Assembly (NCBI GenBank): GCA_963724015.1
Contig: CAVRTM010000002.1
Location: 62,001 to 126,000, forward strand
Length of the DNA: 64,000 nucleotides
DNA from: CAVRTM01 sp963724015
Lineage (GTDB): Bacteria; Actinomycetota; Actinomycetes; Actinomycetales; Dermatophilaceae
Reading direction: 5' to 3'
A program made the translations under genes and the position numbers. Below the pieces are notes generated by a model, which made no database searches, had not been told where the DNA came from, and saw only the letters and a program-made list of their open reading frames with translations. Positions within the stretch are counted from its first letter, which is position 1; each line of letters opens with the position of its first letter. Below, in pieces: positions 35,260-44,291 of the stretch.

Positions 35260-35757
35260 TCACCCCGAGGACATCAGGGGCGAGTGGGATGCGCGCTGGA
35301 GCTGCTCGACCAGCACCTTCTCCGAGCCGTCGTCCAGGCGGGTCAGGAGCAGCGGGACGTACAGCGCCCGCAGGCGAGCGAGGTAGACCCCGCAGACGGC
35401 GTGCAGCAGATAGAGCTCGCGGCGCAGGGCAGCACGGGCCGGCGGATCCAGCCGGCCCTCCTCGAGCCTGCGCGTCAGCGCGGTGGCGAAGCCGCGCAGG
35501 CGCAGCCGTTCGGCACCGAGTGCGTGCCCCACGTCGAGCCCACCGGGAAGGCCGGTCACGGCCGGGTCGAGCAGCGTCTCGTGGGCCTCGAGCAGGGGCA
35601 GCAGCGTGGTGGAGCAGAACCGGCACGCCGCACGCAGGCGGTCCAGCGCCTCGGCGTCGGGCGCGCTGCCGATGTCGTTGCCGAGCGCGCGCAGGGTCTC
35701 CATCGGGCGCACGAGCAGACGGCTCTGCGTGTCGAGGAAGTCCTCGATGTCGTCCAT
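35260..35757 (-). CDS. Hemerythrin-like helical protein lacking clear metal ligands
   Basis: A 165-residue protein from the ATG at 35757 (MDDIEDFLDTQ). The helix pattern resembles HHE proteins: FCSTTLLPLLEAHETLLDP, ALGAERLRLRGFATALTRRLEEG, RRELYLLHAVCGVYLARLRALYVPLL. Most of the His/Glu positions that bind iron in hemerythrins are replaced by Leu, Ala or Arg. An in-frame extension to an ATG at 35970 is possible, but its composition looks non-coding. The ribosome site is weak. It is co-directional with the sigma-factor gene 181 bp downstream. Function unknown. Confidence 0.55.
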   Translation of the reverse strand: MDDIEDFLDTQSRLLVRPMETLRALGNDIGSAPDAEALDRLRAACRFCSTTLLPLLEAHETLLDPAVTGLPGGLDVGHALGAERLRLRGFATALTRRLEEGRLDPPARAALRRELYLLHAVCGVYLARLRALYVPLLLTRLDDGSEKVLVEQLQRASHSPLMSSG

Positions 35758-36094
35758 GAGGCACCGCCAGTGGGCAGTTGGGTCTCTTCCGGTCAGCATT
35801 CCACCGTTCGGGCGGGAAGGCATCAGGTTTGCCCGATCGACGTCCGTCCGGCTCAGGTGCACGGGCGGACGGTGCGACCGGACGCGTCCGATCGGCGGTT
35901 GGCACGCCGTTGTCTGCAGAGGATGCTGGGGAGCTGAGGGTTCTCCACGGAGGACGGGCAGGGTCGACATTTGACCTACACCCGCTGTCCGGAGGGCCTG
36001 ATCTCGGCCACGGCGCTGTGCTGGCAGGACGCCTACTAACGGTCCCGGACGAGATCAACCGGCTCACAAGGAGATGCGGCGCTCTGCGGAAAGG
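35758..36094. other. Gene-free stretch upstream of the helical protein
   Basis: About 340 bp between the helical-protein start and the tRNA. It is less GC-rich at the tRNA side than the rest of the window. Open frames here on both strands run through the tRNA and give only well-known tRNA-derived peptides. I see no gene, only probable promoter sequence. Confidence 0.5.
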
Positions 36095-36097
36095 TGG

Positions 36098-36170
36098 CTC
36101 CCCCGACTGGACTCGAACCAGTAACCTGCCGATTAACAGTCGGCTGCTCTGCCAATTGAGCTACAGGGGA
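36098..36170 (-). tRNA. tRNA-Asn (GTT)
   Basis: The minus strand starts TCCCCTGTAGCTCAATTGGC, with a D arm, an anticodon stem-loop CTGTTAATC with anticodon GTT, and a T arm GGTTCGAGTCC. The acceptor pairs TCCCCTG with CGGGGGA, the discriminator is G, and an encoded CCA lies at 36095-36097. The structural body is 73 nt. Confidence 0.95.
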
Positions 36171-36378
36171 ATGCGGCGGGCGCAACTGTAGCAAAGGAAC
36201 TGCGCCCCCAAGAAACCGGTGCCAGGTGGCTCCGGAGGCCGGTGCTGCCTGCGTCCGCGGGCACCGCCCGACGTCCCCGTCTGCGTGCCTCGGCGACCCC
36301 GGTGGAGTGCTCCCCCTCCGGCACGGGCCACTCCCCACGGCCCGACGGGCGGTTGCCGTGTCGCCCCCGGTCAGGCCC

Positions 36379-36912
36379 TCACCGCGGCGGCAGGCCCACC
36401 TGGTCACGCAGGTCCGCCAGCGCCGCCTCCACCTGGATCCGCACCTCGGGGTCGTCGGCCCGCACCCGTCGGGCCAGGACCGTCTGCGGGACCAGCTCGC
36501 GGGTGGCCAGGTCCTGGCGTATGGCGACGCGTCCCGTGCGCCGCTCGCCGAGCACCAGCCGGGTCGAGAGGACGACGCTGGCCTGCACCCGCTCGCGCAC
36601 GGTCTCCGGCAGCAGCGTCTGCTGGCCCCGGAAGGTCCACTGCCCCGGACGGGTGCCGTCGGTCCAGGTGACCGTCAACGTCGCGGGCTCGGGCTGCCAG
36701 GAGCCGGCATCGACCAGGTGCCACGGCTTGCGCAGCGCCAGCTCGCCGGTCGTCGTGACGTAGCTGAGCGCCCAGGTGGACGCCACCAGGTGCCCACCGT
36801 GGTTGTCGTCCACGGCGAAGGCGAGCACCCGGTCACGGTGCGGCAGGTCGAGCGCGGACAGGACCTCCGACGGCAGCTGCGGCCGGGGGGCACCACGCGA
36901 GAGCAGTCCCAT
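36379..36912 (-). CDS. Hypothetical protein coupled to dnaG
   Basis: A 177-residue soluble protein, MGLLSRGAPRPQLPSEVLSALDL, with beta-rich sequence such as RVLAFAVDDNHGGHLVAST, ALSYVTTTGELALRKPW and LTVTWTDGTRPGQWTF, then a C-terminal part RVRADDPEVRIQVEAALADLRDQVGLP. Its ATG at 36912 shares a base with the dnaG stop (TGATG), so the two genes are translationally coupled. Similar conserved proteins follow dnaG in related actinobacteria, to my knowledge without known function. About 208 bp to the tRNA downstream hold no gene. Confidence 0.75.
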   Translation of the reverse strand: MGLLSRGAPRPQLPSEVLSALDLPHRDRVLAFAVDDNHGGHLVASTWALSYVTTTGELALRKPWHLVDAGSWQPEPATLTVTWTDGTRPGQWTFRGQQTLLPETVRERVQASVVLSTRLVLGERRTGRVAIRQDLATRELVPQTVLARRVRADDPEVRIQVEAALADLRDQVGLPPR

Positions 36913-38877
36913 CAGCCCAGTGTCTCGCGCAGCGTGGCCAGCTCGCGCTGGAGGGTCTGCAGCTCGACGGCCAGCGCCCGCGCCGCGGCGGGGTCGCCGG
37001 AGTCCATCCGCCGCAGGGAGCTCATGGCGTCCCCGATGCGGCGGGTGAGCGACACCTCCCGGACCCGGATCAGCAGCTCGTTGATGTAGCGCGCGTCGGG
37101 CATGCCGGTCGCCGGGTCGACCCGTGCGGGCACGGGCGCCACCGCGAGCTCGCTGACCAGGGGACGGATCGTGGCGGCCGCCGCCTCGGCGACCTTGTCC
37201 GCCCACACGGCCGTCGTTGCGGCGGCCTGCAGCCCCCCGGCAGCTGCCACCGCGTCGTGGACGGCGCGGTGGGCCGGGGCCGAGAACGACGCCGGCTCGA
37301 TGCTGTCGTAGAGCCCCTGGTCGACCGCCGACGGGAACTGCAGCACCGCCTGCAGCAGCTGTCGCTCGGCGAACACCACCGGGTCGCGCAGGTCCGGCCT
37401 CGGCATCGCGTCGGGCCGGGCGTGGGCCGCGCCCCCCTCACCCTCGACTGCCCCGTGGCTCCCGCGGCGGTCGCCGTCGTACGCGCTGGTGCGCCTGGCG
37501 CCCGGGGCACCCTGGCCGGCCCCGGACGTGCCTCCCGAGGTGGCGCGGCCCGCACGATGCACCTCGGTGGCCACCTGCTCCACCTCGAGGCCGAGCCACC
37601 CGGCCACGGTCCGGGTGTACTCCGGGCGCAGGCTGCGGTCGCGGATGCCGGCGATGATCGGCGCGGCTGCCCGCAGGGCCTGGACCCGGCCCTCGGCGGT
37701 GTCGAGGTCGAACCGGTTGATCGTGGTGCGCACGGCGAACTCGAACATCGGCACGGCGTCCTCGACGAGGGCGCGGACCGCCGCGTCCCCACCGGACAGG
37801 CGCAGGTCGCACGGGTCCTGGCCGGAGGCCTCGACCGCGACGAAGGACTGGGAGGCCCAGCGCTGGTCCTCGCCGAACGCGCGCATCGCGGCCTTCTGGC
37901 CGGCCGCGTCGCCGTCGAAGGTGAACACCACCTTGGCCGGTGCGGTGTCGCTCTCGTCGCGCATGATCCGGCGCAGCGTCTTGATGTGCTCGACCCCGAA
38001 GGCGGTGCCGCACGTGGCGACGGCCGTCTCGATGCCGGCGAGGTGGCACGCCATGACGTCGGTGTAGCCCTCGACCACGACCGCCTGCCGGTCACGCGAG
38101 ATCGGCTTCTTGGCCAGGTCGAGGCCGTAGAGGACGCTGGCCTTCTTGTAGATCGGCGTCTCGGAGGTGTTGAGGTACTTGGCCTCGATCCGGTCGTCGT
38201 CGAAGAGGCGACGCGCGCCGAAGCCCACCACGTCGCCGGTGATGTCGCGGATCGGCCAGACCAGGCGCCCGCGGAACCGGTCGTAGAGGCCGCGCTGGCC
38301 CCGGCCGGACAGCCCGCCGGTGACGATCTCGTCGTCGCTGAAACCCTTGGAGCGCAGGTGGTCGGTCAGCGCCTCGCCGGGTCGGGGGGCGAAGCCGACG
38401 CCGAAGCGGGACGCCGCCGCACGGTCGAAGCCGCGCGCGCGCAGGAAGTCGCGGCCGGCCCGGGCCTCCGGCAGGTTGACCAGCGCGGCGGCGTAGAACT
38501 CGGCAGCCACCCGGTGGGCCTCGATGAGCCGCGAGCGGCGGCCCAGGCCCTCCTCGCGCGGGCCCGCCACCCTCCTCGTAGTGCAGCTCCATCCCGAGCT
38601 TGCCGGCGAGCCGCTCGACGGCCTCGGCGAAGGTGAGGTGGTCGATCTTCTGGAGGAAGGAGATGACGTCGCCGCCCTCACCGCAGCCGAAGCAGTGCCA
38701 CGCACCGACGGCCGGGCGGACGTTGAAGGACGGGCTCTTCTCGTCGTGGAAGGGGCACAGGCCCTTCATCGATCCGGGTCCGGCCGAGCGCAGGGTCACG
38801 TGCTCGCGCACGACGTCCTCGATCGACGAGCGCTCCTTGACCAGGGCCACGTCGTCGGCCTTGATCCGACCCGCCAC
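36912..38877 (-). CDS. dnaG: DNA primase (one frameshift)
   Basis: Makes RNA primers at the replication fork. The N-terminal zinc-binding domain has CPFHDEKSPSFNV and CFGCGEGGD. The catalytic core has the TOPRIM motifs VVVEGYTDVMAC and FTFDGDAAGQKAA. A C-terminal helicase-binding domain ends in LQTLQRELATLRETLG. The gene length is 3n+1 because of one extra base near 38568, at LHYEEGGG; removing it gives 654 residues. As dnaG is essential, this break is almost certainly a sequence error. It starts with the ATG at 38877 and is coupled to the hypothetical gene after it. Confidence 0.95.
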
Positions 38878-38911
38878 TCCGCCTCCTCAACTGGTTCCCG
38901 AGTCTAGGCGG

Positions 38912-39931
38912 TCACGGCGTCAGGTCCCGGACGACCTCCCCGGCGGGCACGCTGCGGGCGTCGTGGTGCCCGGTGCCGGCATACAGCGCCATGCCGTGGA
39001 CGTCGCCGTCGGACGCCGCACGGGCACGCAGCCCTGCGGTGAGCTGGCCGACGACCGGGAACGCCGCGGGGGCAGCGTCGCCGAAGCGGTCGACGAACCT
39101 GTTGCGCAGGACCCGGGCCACGCGCCCGGTGAACGCGCGCGTGACGACGGTGCCCGGGAGCTCGCCGGAGACCAGCGCCTCGCGGTGGGCCGGCCGGGTG
39201 CCGGCCTCGGGGGTGCGCAGCAGGGCCGTGCCGACCTGTACGGCGGCTGCGCCGGCGTCGAGGACGGCGCGGACCTGCTGGCGGGTGGCCAGCCCGCCGG
39301 CCACCACCAGCGGGACGCTGACGTGCGGCCGCACGGCCGCGAGCAGCGCCGGGGCGTCGAGGTCGTTCGGGGTGGCGGCGACCGTGTGCGTGCCGCGGTG
39401 CCCCCCTGCGGTCGCCGCCTGCAGGCACACCGCGTCGGCGCCGACGCCCTGCGCCGCGACGGCCTCGTCCGCCGTGGTGGCGCTGACGAGCACGCGGGTG
39501 CCGACGCCGTGGAGCTGCTGGACCAGCGCCGCGGGCGGGCAGCCGAAGTGGAAGGACACCACCGCGACGGGATCGGACAGCAGCAGGGCCAGCTTGCCCT
39601 GCCAGTGGTCGGTGGCCTGCCAGTCCGGCGCGGGCAGCGTGAGCCCGGCCCGCTCGGCCTCGGGCCGGAGCAGCGCGGCGTAGCGCTCGACCTGCGGCGC
39701 GGCGTCCGCGGTCGTGTCCGTCGGCACGAACAGGTTGACCCCGAACGGTCGGCTCGTCAGCTCACGGGTGCGCGCGACCTGGTCCCTCAGCGCCTCCACG
39801 CCGAGGTAGGCGCCCGCCAGCTGGCCCAGGCCGCCGGCGGCGCAGACGGCCGCGGCCAGCGCGGGCGTCGAGGGGCCCCCGGCCATCGGCGCCCCGACGA
39901 ACGGACGGTCCAGCCCCGGCAGGTCACTCAT
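38912..39931 (-). CDS. Nitronate monooxygenase / 2-nitropropane dioxygenase-like FMN enzyme
   Basis: A 339-residue TIM-barrel flavoenzyme. It has FVGAPMAGGPSTPALAAAV at the N-terminus, VSFHFGCPP, CLQAATAGGHRGTH with the likely catalytic His, and the FMN-phosphate loop VVAGGLATRQQV with VQVGTALLRTPEAGT. It oxidises alkyl nitronates in characterised relatives; the physiological substrate is unknown. The ATG at 39931 follows AGGAGG. It lies between dgt and dnaG on the same strand with short gaps. Confidence 0.88.
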   Translation of the reverse strand: MSDLPGLDRPFVGAPMAGGPSTPALAAAVCAAGGLGQLAGAYLGVEALRDQVARTRELTSRPFGVNLFVPTDTTADAAPQVERYAALLRPEAERAGLTLPAPDWQATDHWQGKLALLLSDPVAVVSFHFGCPPAALVQQLHGVGTRVLVSATTADEAVAAQGVGADAVCLQAATAGGHRGTHTVAATPNDLDAPALLAAVRPHVSVPLVVAGGLATRQQVRAVLDAGAAAVQVGTALLRTPEAGTRPAHREALVSGELPGTVVTRAFTGRVARVLRNRFVDRFGDAAPAAFPVVGQLTAGLRARAASDGDVHGMALYAGTGHHDARSVPAGEVVRDLTP

Positions 39932-40000
39932 CGCCCGACCTCCTTGCCTGCCATGCTGCCCGCGTGGGCCGCCCACGCCCTGCACACCAGCCCGGCCATG

Positions 40001-41236
40001 TCAGCACCACTGCCGGTGCAGCAGCTGCGCCCGCGCGTCGGTCCACGAGGCGACCTGGTCGATGACCGCGCGCAGCCCCGCCGCGTCGCCGGTTGCCCCC
40101 TCGAAGTCGGAGCGGTAGAGCGGGTCGAGCCGCTCGTGCGGCTTGTCGAGCACGGCCTGCACCAGCTCGCGCACCACCTCGCGCTGGTCGGACATCACCA
40201 GCTGCCGCTCCGCCCCGGACATCACGAAGTGGGCGGCCACGGCCTTCAGGACCGCGCACTCGGCGCGGATGCCGGAGGGGATCACCAGGTCGGCGCGGTA
40301 GCGGGTCAGCGGCCCGGCGCCGTGCCGGGCCCGGGTGGCGTCCTCCACCGCTGCCAGCAGGTGGCCGATCAGCCGGCTGGTCATGTCCTTCAGCGCGGCC
40401 AGGTCGGCGCGGGAGCCGTCGTAGGACGTGGGGATGCTGCCGCTGGCAAGGAGCCGGTCATGCGCCGCGGCCAGCTCGGCGGCCTCGAGGTCCGGGGCGT
40501 AGAGGGCGGCGGCGACCGCGACCACGGCGTCGACCTCGGGCGCGGAGCGCAGGGCGCGCAGGTCGATCCGCCCGGAGGCGACACCGTCCTCGACATCGTG
40601 CACGGAGTAGGCGACGTCGTCGGCCCAGTCCATCACCTGTGCCTCGAGGCAGCGCCGCTGCGGGGTCTCCGGCGGCGCGCCCTGGCGCAGCCAGGCGAAG
40701 ACCTCCGCGTCATCGGCGTAGACCCCGAACTTGGGGGTGGCGGCCTCGCCGCGGGCCCAGGGGTACTTGGTGCTGGCGTCCAGGCTGGCCCTGGTGAGGT
40801 TGAGGCCCGCGGGGCGGCCGTCGGCGTGCGTGCGCTTGGGCTCCAGGCGGGTCAGCAGGCGCAGCGTCTGCGCGTTGCCCTCGAAGCCGCCGATGTCGCG
40901 GGCGACCTCGGCCAGGGCCACCTCGCCGTTGTGGCCGAACGGCGGGTGCCCGAGGTCGTGGGCCAGGCAGGCGGTGTCGACGACGTCGGCATCGCAGCCG
41001 AGCGCGGCGCCGAACTCGCGCCCGATCTGGGCCACCTCGAGGGTGTGGGTGAGCCGGTTGCGGACGAAGTCGTCGCTGTCGGGTTGCACCACCTGGGTCT
41101 TGGCCGACAACCGGCGCAGCGAGGCCGAGTGGACGACGCGGGCGCGGTCACGGGCGAAGTCCGCGCGGTCGGCGCGCTTGAGCGCCGGGTCCTCGCGCAC
41201 CCACCGCTCCCGGTCGGCGTCGACATAGCTGCTCAC
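40001..41236 (-). CDS. dgt: Deoxyguanosinetriphosphate triphosphohydrolase-like protein
   Basis: A 411-residue HD-domain hydrolase that removes triphosphate from dNTPs. Metal-binding HD motifs: RNRLTHTLEVAQIGREFG and LAHDLGHPPFGHNGE, later DWADDVAYSVHDVEDG. The GTG start at 41236 gives VSSYVDADRERW, where the family begins; there is no clear ribosome site. Open reading continues upstream antisense to other genes, but that part is not homologous. It is part of the conserved dusB-dgt-dnaG neighbourhood. Confidence 0.92.
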   Translation of the reverse strand: MSSYVDADRERWVREDPALKRADRADFARDRARVVHSASLRRLSAKTQVVQPDSDDFVRNRLTHTLEVAQIGREFGAALGCDADVVDTACLAHDLGHPPFGHNGEVALAEVARDIGGFEGNAQTLRLLTRLEPKRTHADGRPAGLNLTRASLDASTKYPWARGEAATPKFGVYADDAEVFAWLRQGAPPETPQRRCLEAQVMDWADDVAYSVHDVEDGVASGRIDLRALRSAPEVDAVVAVAAALYAPDLEAAELAAAHDRLLASGSIPTSYDGSRADLAALKDMTSRLIGHLLAAVEDATRARHGAGPLTRYRADLVIPSGIRAECAVLKAVAAHFVMSGAERQLVMSDQREVVRELVQAVLDKPHERLDPLYRSDFEGATGDAAGLRAVIDQVASWTDARAQLLHRQWC

Positions 41237-42942
41237 AACAGCGCACTGTATGCCGGGCCACCAGGGCTCGACAGGCCCGTGCTGTCGGCCACGGCGCGGC
41301 TCCTCAGCGTGAGGCGACGGTCTCGGGGGCCGGCTCGGCGGCAGCCGTGGCGGCTCGGCGGCAGTGGTGGCCGCTCGGCGGCAGCCGTGGTGGCCGGCTG
41401 GGCGGCAGCCGTGGTGGCCGGGCGCGGGTCGGCGACCTTGGCCGGGGCCATCTGGTACCTCGGCCGGGCGAAGCAGAGCACGGCGACCCAGCCCACCACC
41501 AGCACCGCGGCCGGCAGCAGCAGGGACTGGCCCATCGCCGTGCTGAACCCCTCGCGCAGCGCCACCGGCAGCAGCCCGCCACCACTGGGTGAGCCGGCGC
41601 CGCCGGCCGGCGCGCCGGGCAGGTCGGCGGCGAGGCGGGACTGCATCAGGACCGCGATGCCGGCGCTGCCGAGGACGGCCCCGATCTGACGGGTGGTGTT
41701 GTAGACCCCGGACCCGGCACCGGCCTCGGTCATCGGCAGGTTGCGCGTGGCGGTGGTGCTGATGGGAGCCCACATGAAGCCGTTGGCCACGCCGAGCAGC
41801 GCCACCGGCAGCAGGAGCTGCCAGATCGCCGCCCCGGGCGTGAGCACCATGGACAGCCAGACCAACGAGACGGGGAAGCAGAACAGCCCGACGCCGGCGA
41901 TGTAGCGGGGGTGCACGCGGTCGACGAGCCTGCCCACCACGGGCGCCAGCCCACCGGAGATCACCGCCATCGGCACGAGCAGCAGGGCCGAGCGGGTCGG
42001 GCTGAGCCCGCGCACGTCCTGGGCGTAGAGCATGATCGGGAAGGTCATCGCCGTGATGGAGAACCCGACCGTGGTGATCGCGACGTTGGCCAGGGAGAAG
42101 TTGCGGTCGCGGAACAGCCGCAGCGGCAGGAGCGGCTCGGCGCGGTTGACCGCCTGCCAGACCAGGAACGCCGCGAGCACCACCAGCCCCGCGATGATCA
42201 GCGACCAGACCGAGAGGGCTCCGGTGATCGTGCCCCAGTCGTACTTCTGGCCCTCCTGGATGCCGAAGACCAGCAGGAACAGCCCTGCCGCGCTCAGCAC
42301 CACGCCGGGCAGGTCGAACCGGTGGCTGTGGGTGGGCAGGGAGGGCACCAGCCGCCAGGCGAGGACCAGGCCGACGAGGCCGACCGGCACGTTGACGAAG
42401 AAGATCCACTCCCAGCCGGCGGCGTCGACGAGCACGCCGCCGAGGATGGGGCCGACCAGGGTGGCCACGCCGGCCACGGCGCCCCACAGCCCCATCGCCT
42501 GACCGCGCTTCTGCGCGGGGAAGATCCGCGTGATGACGGCCATGGTCTGCGGCGTCATCAACGCGGCGCCGAGGCCCTGGAAGACGCGGGCCAGGATGAG
42601 CTGCTCGATGTCGCCGGTCAGGCCGCACCACGCGGAGGCGACGGTGAACACGGCCAGGCCGACGAGGTAGACGTTGCGCGGGCCGAAGCGGTCGCCGAGC
42701 CGGCCGGTCACGAGCAGCGGCACGGCGTAGGCGAGGAGGTAGGCGCTGGTGACCCAGATGACGGTGTTGACGTCGGCGTGCAGCCCACGCATGATCGCCG
42801 GCGTCGCCACCGAGACGATCGTCGAGTCGACCAGGATCATGAAGAAGCCCAGGCAGAGCGCCCACAGCGCCGGCCACGGGCGGAAGTCGGGATGGCCCAC
42901 GGGACGTTCGCGTGCGGCTACGGCGCGGTGTCGTCCGGCCAT
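41233..42942 (-). CDS. MFS drug-resistance transporter, DHA2 (14-helix) family
   Basis: A 569-residue proton-driven exporter. It has motif D1 (FFMILVDSTIVSVATPAI), motif A (GRLGDRFGPRNVYLVGL), motif C (GPILGGVLVDAAGWEWIFFVNVPVG) and 14 predicted helices. The membrane part ends near residue 485; an Ala/Thr/Pro tail follows, built from imperfect 20-24 bp repeats. One alternative frame closes neatly at 41304 with AAAEPAPETVASR, so a frameshift in the repeats may have extended the tail. The ATG at 42942 is divergent from the sulfurtransferase. The substrate is unknown. Confidence 0.88.
   Translation of the reverse strand: MAGRHRAVAARERPVGHPDFRPWPALWALCLGFFMILVDSTIVSVATPAIMRGLHADVNTVIWVTSAYLLAYAVPLLVTGRLGDRFGPRNVYLVGLAVFTVASAWCGLTGDIEQLILARVFQGLGAALMTPQTMAVITRIFPAQKRGQAMGLWGAVAGVATLVGPILGGVLVDAAGWEWIFFVNVPVGLVGLVLAWRLVPSLPTHSHRFDLPGVVLSAAGLFLLVFGIQEGQKYDWGTITGALSVWSLIIAGLVVLAAFLVWQAVNRAEPLLPLRLFRDRNFSLANVAITTVGFSITAMTFPIMLYAQDVRGLSPTRSALLLVPMAVISGGLAPVVGRLVDRVHPRYIAGVGLFCFPVSLVWLSMVLTPGAAIWQLLLPVALLGVANGFMWAPISTTATRNLPMTEAGAGSGVYNTTRQIGAVLGSAGIAVLMQSRLAADLPGAPAGGAGSPSGGGLLPVALREGFSTAMGQSLLLPAAVLVVGWVAVLCFARPRYQMAPAKVADPRPATTAAAQPATTAAAERPPLPPSRHGCRRAGPRDRRLTLRSRAVADSTGLSSPGGPAYSALL
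41331..41417. repeat. Imperfect 20-24 bp tandem repeat in transporter tail
   Basis: About four copies at 41331-41350, 41351-41370, 41371-41393 and 41394-41417. The unit is like CGGCTCGGCGGCAGCCGTGG, with a TGG extension in the last two. It codes the Ala/Thr-rich cytoplasmic tail of the exporter. Confidence 0.75.
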
Positions 42943-43142
42943 GGGTGCTCCTTGCTGCGGTGGCGGCCGGCCGGGTCGGACCGGCCGGGTCCTCGCCGCG
43001 GGTGGGTGCCCCGCGGCCTACGATCGGTGGCAACGCTACGGTCCGGGTCCGACAGGCCTGCGGATGGCCCGCCGGAACCTGTGCAGCCGCGGCGACCCGG
43101 GCGGCCCACCCGGACCGGGCGCCCCTCGACGAAGGAGCATCG

Positions 43143-43988
43143 ATGACCCTCGTGACACCGCTGGTGCGCGTCGAGGAGCTGCAGGCGGCGCTGGCCGGCC
43201 CGGACGACCACCGTCCGACGCTGCTGGACGTGCGATGGGCCCTCGGCTCGACCTCGGGGGCCGCCGAGCACCTCGCCGCGCACATCCCCGGCGCCGCCTT
43301 CGTCGACCTCGACGACGCGCTGTCCGGGCCGGTGCTGCCGGACGGGCACGGCGGGCGCCACCCGGTGCCGGACACCGACCACTTCGCCCGGGCGATGCGC
43401 GCGGCCGGGGTGCGGACGGACCGCCCGGTGGTCTGCTACGACGCCGGCAGCTCCCTGGGCGCGAGCCGGGCGTGGTGGATGCTCACCTTCTTCGGGAAGC
43501 CGGACGTGCGCGTCCTCGACGGCGGCCTCACCGCGTGGCAGGAGGCCGGGCTGCCGACCGAGTCCGGGGAGGTGCACCCCGAGCCGGGAACGTTCGTGCC
43601 CCGCGCGGGCGGCCGCCGCCTGCTCGACGCCGACGGTGCCGCCGGCCACCCGCTGCTGCTGGACGCCAGGCCGGCCGACCGCTACCGGGGCGAGAACGAG
43701 ACCATCGACCCCGTCGCCGGGCACATCCCCGGCGCCCGCAGCGCGCCGACGCTGGACAACCTGCGTCCTGACGGCCGGTTCCTGCCGCCGGCCGACCTGG
43801 CCGAGCGGATGGCCGCCGTCGGCGTGCGGCCCGGTGACGACGTGGCCGTCTACTGCGGCTCAGGGGTCCAGGCGGCGCACACCGCGCTGGCGCTGCAGGT
43901 GGCCGGCGTGACCGACGACGCCGCCGTCTACGTCGGCTCGTGGAGCGACTGGGTCAGCGACCGGACCCGTCCGGTCGAGCTGGGCTGA
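43143..43988 (+). CDS. Sulfurtransferase, tandem rhodanese domains (thiosulfate/3-mercaptopyruvate type)
   Basis: A 281-residue two-domain rhodanese. The N-terminal domain is structural (LLDVRWALG, AHIPGAAFVDLDDAL). The C-terminal domain carries the active-site Cys in VYCGSGVQA, a loop of the mercaptopyruvate/thiosulfate sulfurtransferase type. The ATG at 43143 follows AAGGAG. About 200 bp separate it from the divergent exporter gene. Its 3' end overlaps the convergent DUF2277 gene by 35 bp. Confidence 0.92.
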   Translation: MTLVTPLVRVEELQAALAGPDDHRPTLLDVRWALGSTSGAAEHLAAHIPGAAFVDLDDALSGPVLPDGHGGRHPVPDTDHFARAMRAAGVRTDRPVVCYDAGSSLGASRAWWMLTFFGKPDVRVLDGGLTAWQEAGLPTESGEVHPEPGTFVPRAGGRRLLDADGAAGHPLLLDARPADRYRGENETIDPVAGHIPGARSAPTLDNLRPDGRFLPPADLAERMAAVGVRPGDDVAVYCGSGVQAAHTALALQVAGVTDDAAVYVGSWSDWVSDRTRPVELG

Positions 43989-44259
43989 GCGCCGGGCCGA
44001 ACCGCACCTCGTTGCGGGCCCGGGCCCGGGCCGCCTCGGTCGCACGGTCGCGCGGCGCGGCGGACGTCACCAGCTGCGCGAGCAGGGTCGCGGTCGCGGC
44101 CTCGACGGCGGCCACCGCCGCGTCCACGGCCGGGGCGTTCGCCGCCGACGGCTTGCTCGTGCCGCTGACCTTGCGGACGTACTGCAGCGCGGCGGCGTGG
44201 ACCTCCTCGCGAGTGGCCGGTGGCTCGAAGTTGTGCAGGGTCCTGATGTTTCGGCACAT
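43954..44259 (-). CDS. DUF2277 family protein
   Basis: A 101-residue protein starting MCRNIRTLHNFEPPATREEVHAAALQYVRKVSGTSKPS, the characteristic opening of DUF2277, followed by an Ala/Arg-rich helix. The family is small, conserved and of unknown function. The ATG is at 44259. The 3' end overlaps the tail of the convergent sulfurtransferase gene. Confidence 0.85.
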   Translation of the reverse strand: MCRNIRTLHNFEPPATREEVHAAALQYVRKVSGTSKPSAANAPAVDAAVAAVEAATATLLAQLVTSAAPRDRATEAARARARNEVRFGPALSPARPDGSGR

Positions 44260-44291
44260 GCCCCGAGCCTGCCACGAGGGGGCGCCGCCCG

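Noticed and set aside
35778..36191. Open frame with WTRTSNLPINSRLLCQLSYRG on the plus strand
   Set aside because: Antisense translation of the same tRNA; not a protein.
36036..36407. Open frame with PVAQLAEQPTVNRQVTGSSPVGG on the minus strand
   Set aside because: This is the well-known false translation of a tRNA-Asn gene.
41237..43375. Long minus-strand extension of dgt over the exporter gene
   Set aside because: It is the exporter gene read in the wrong frame; the HD protein starts at the GTG at 41236.
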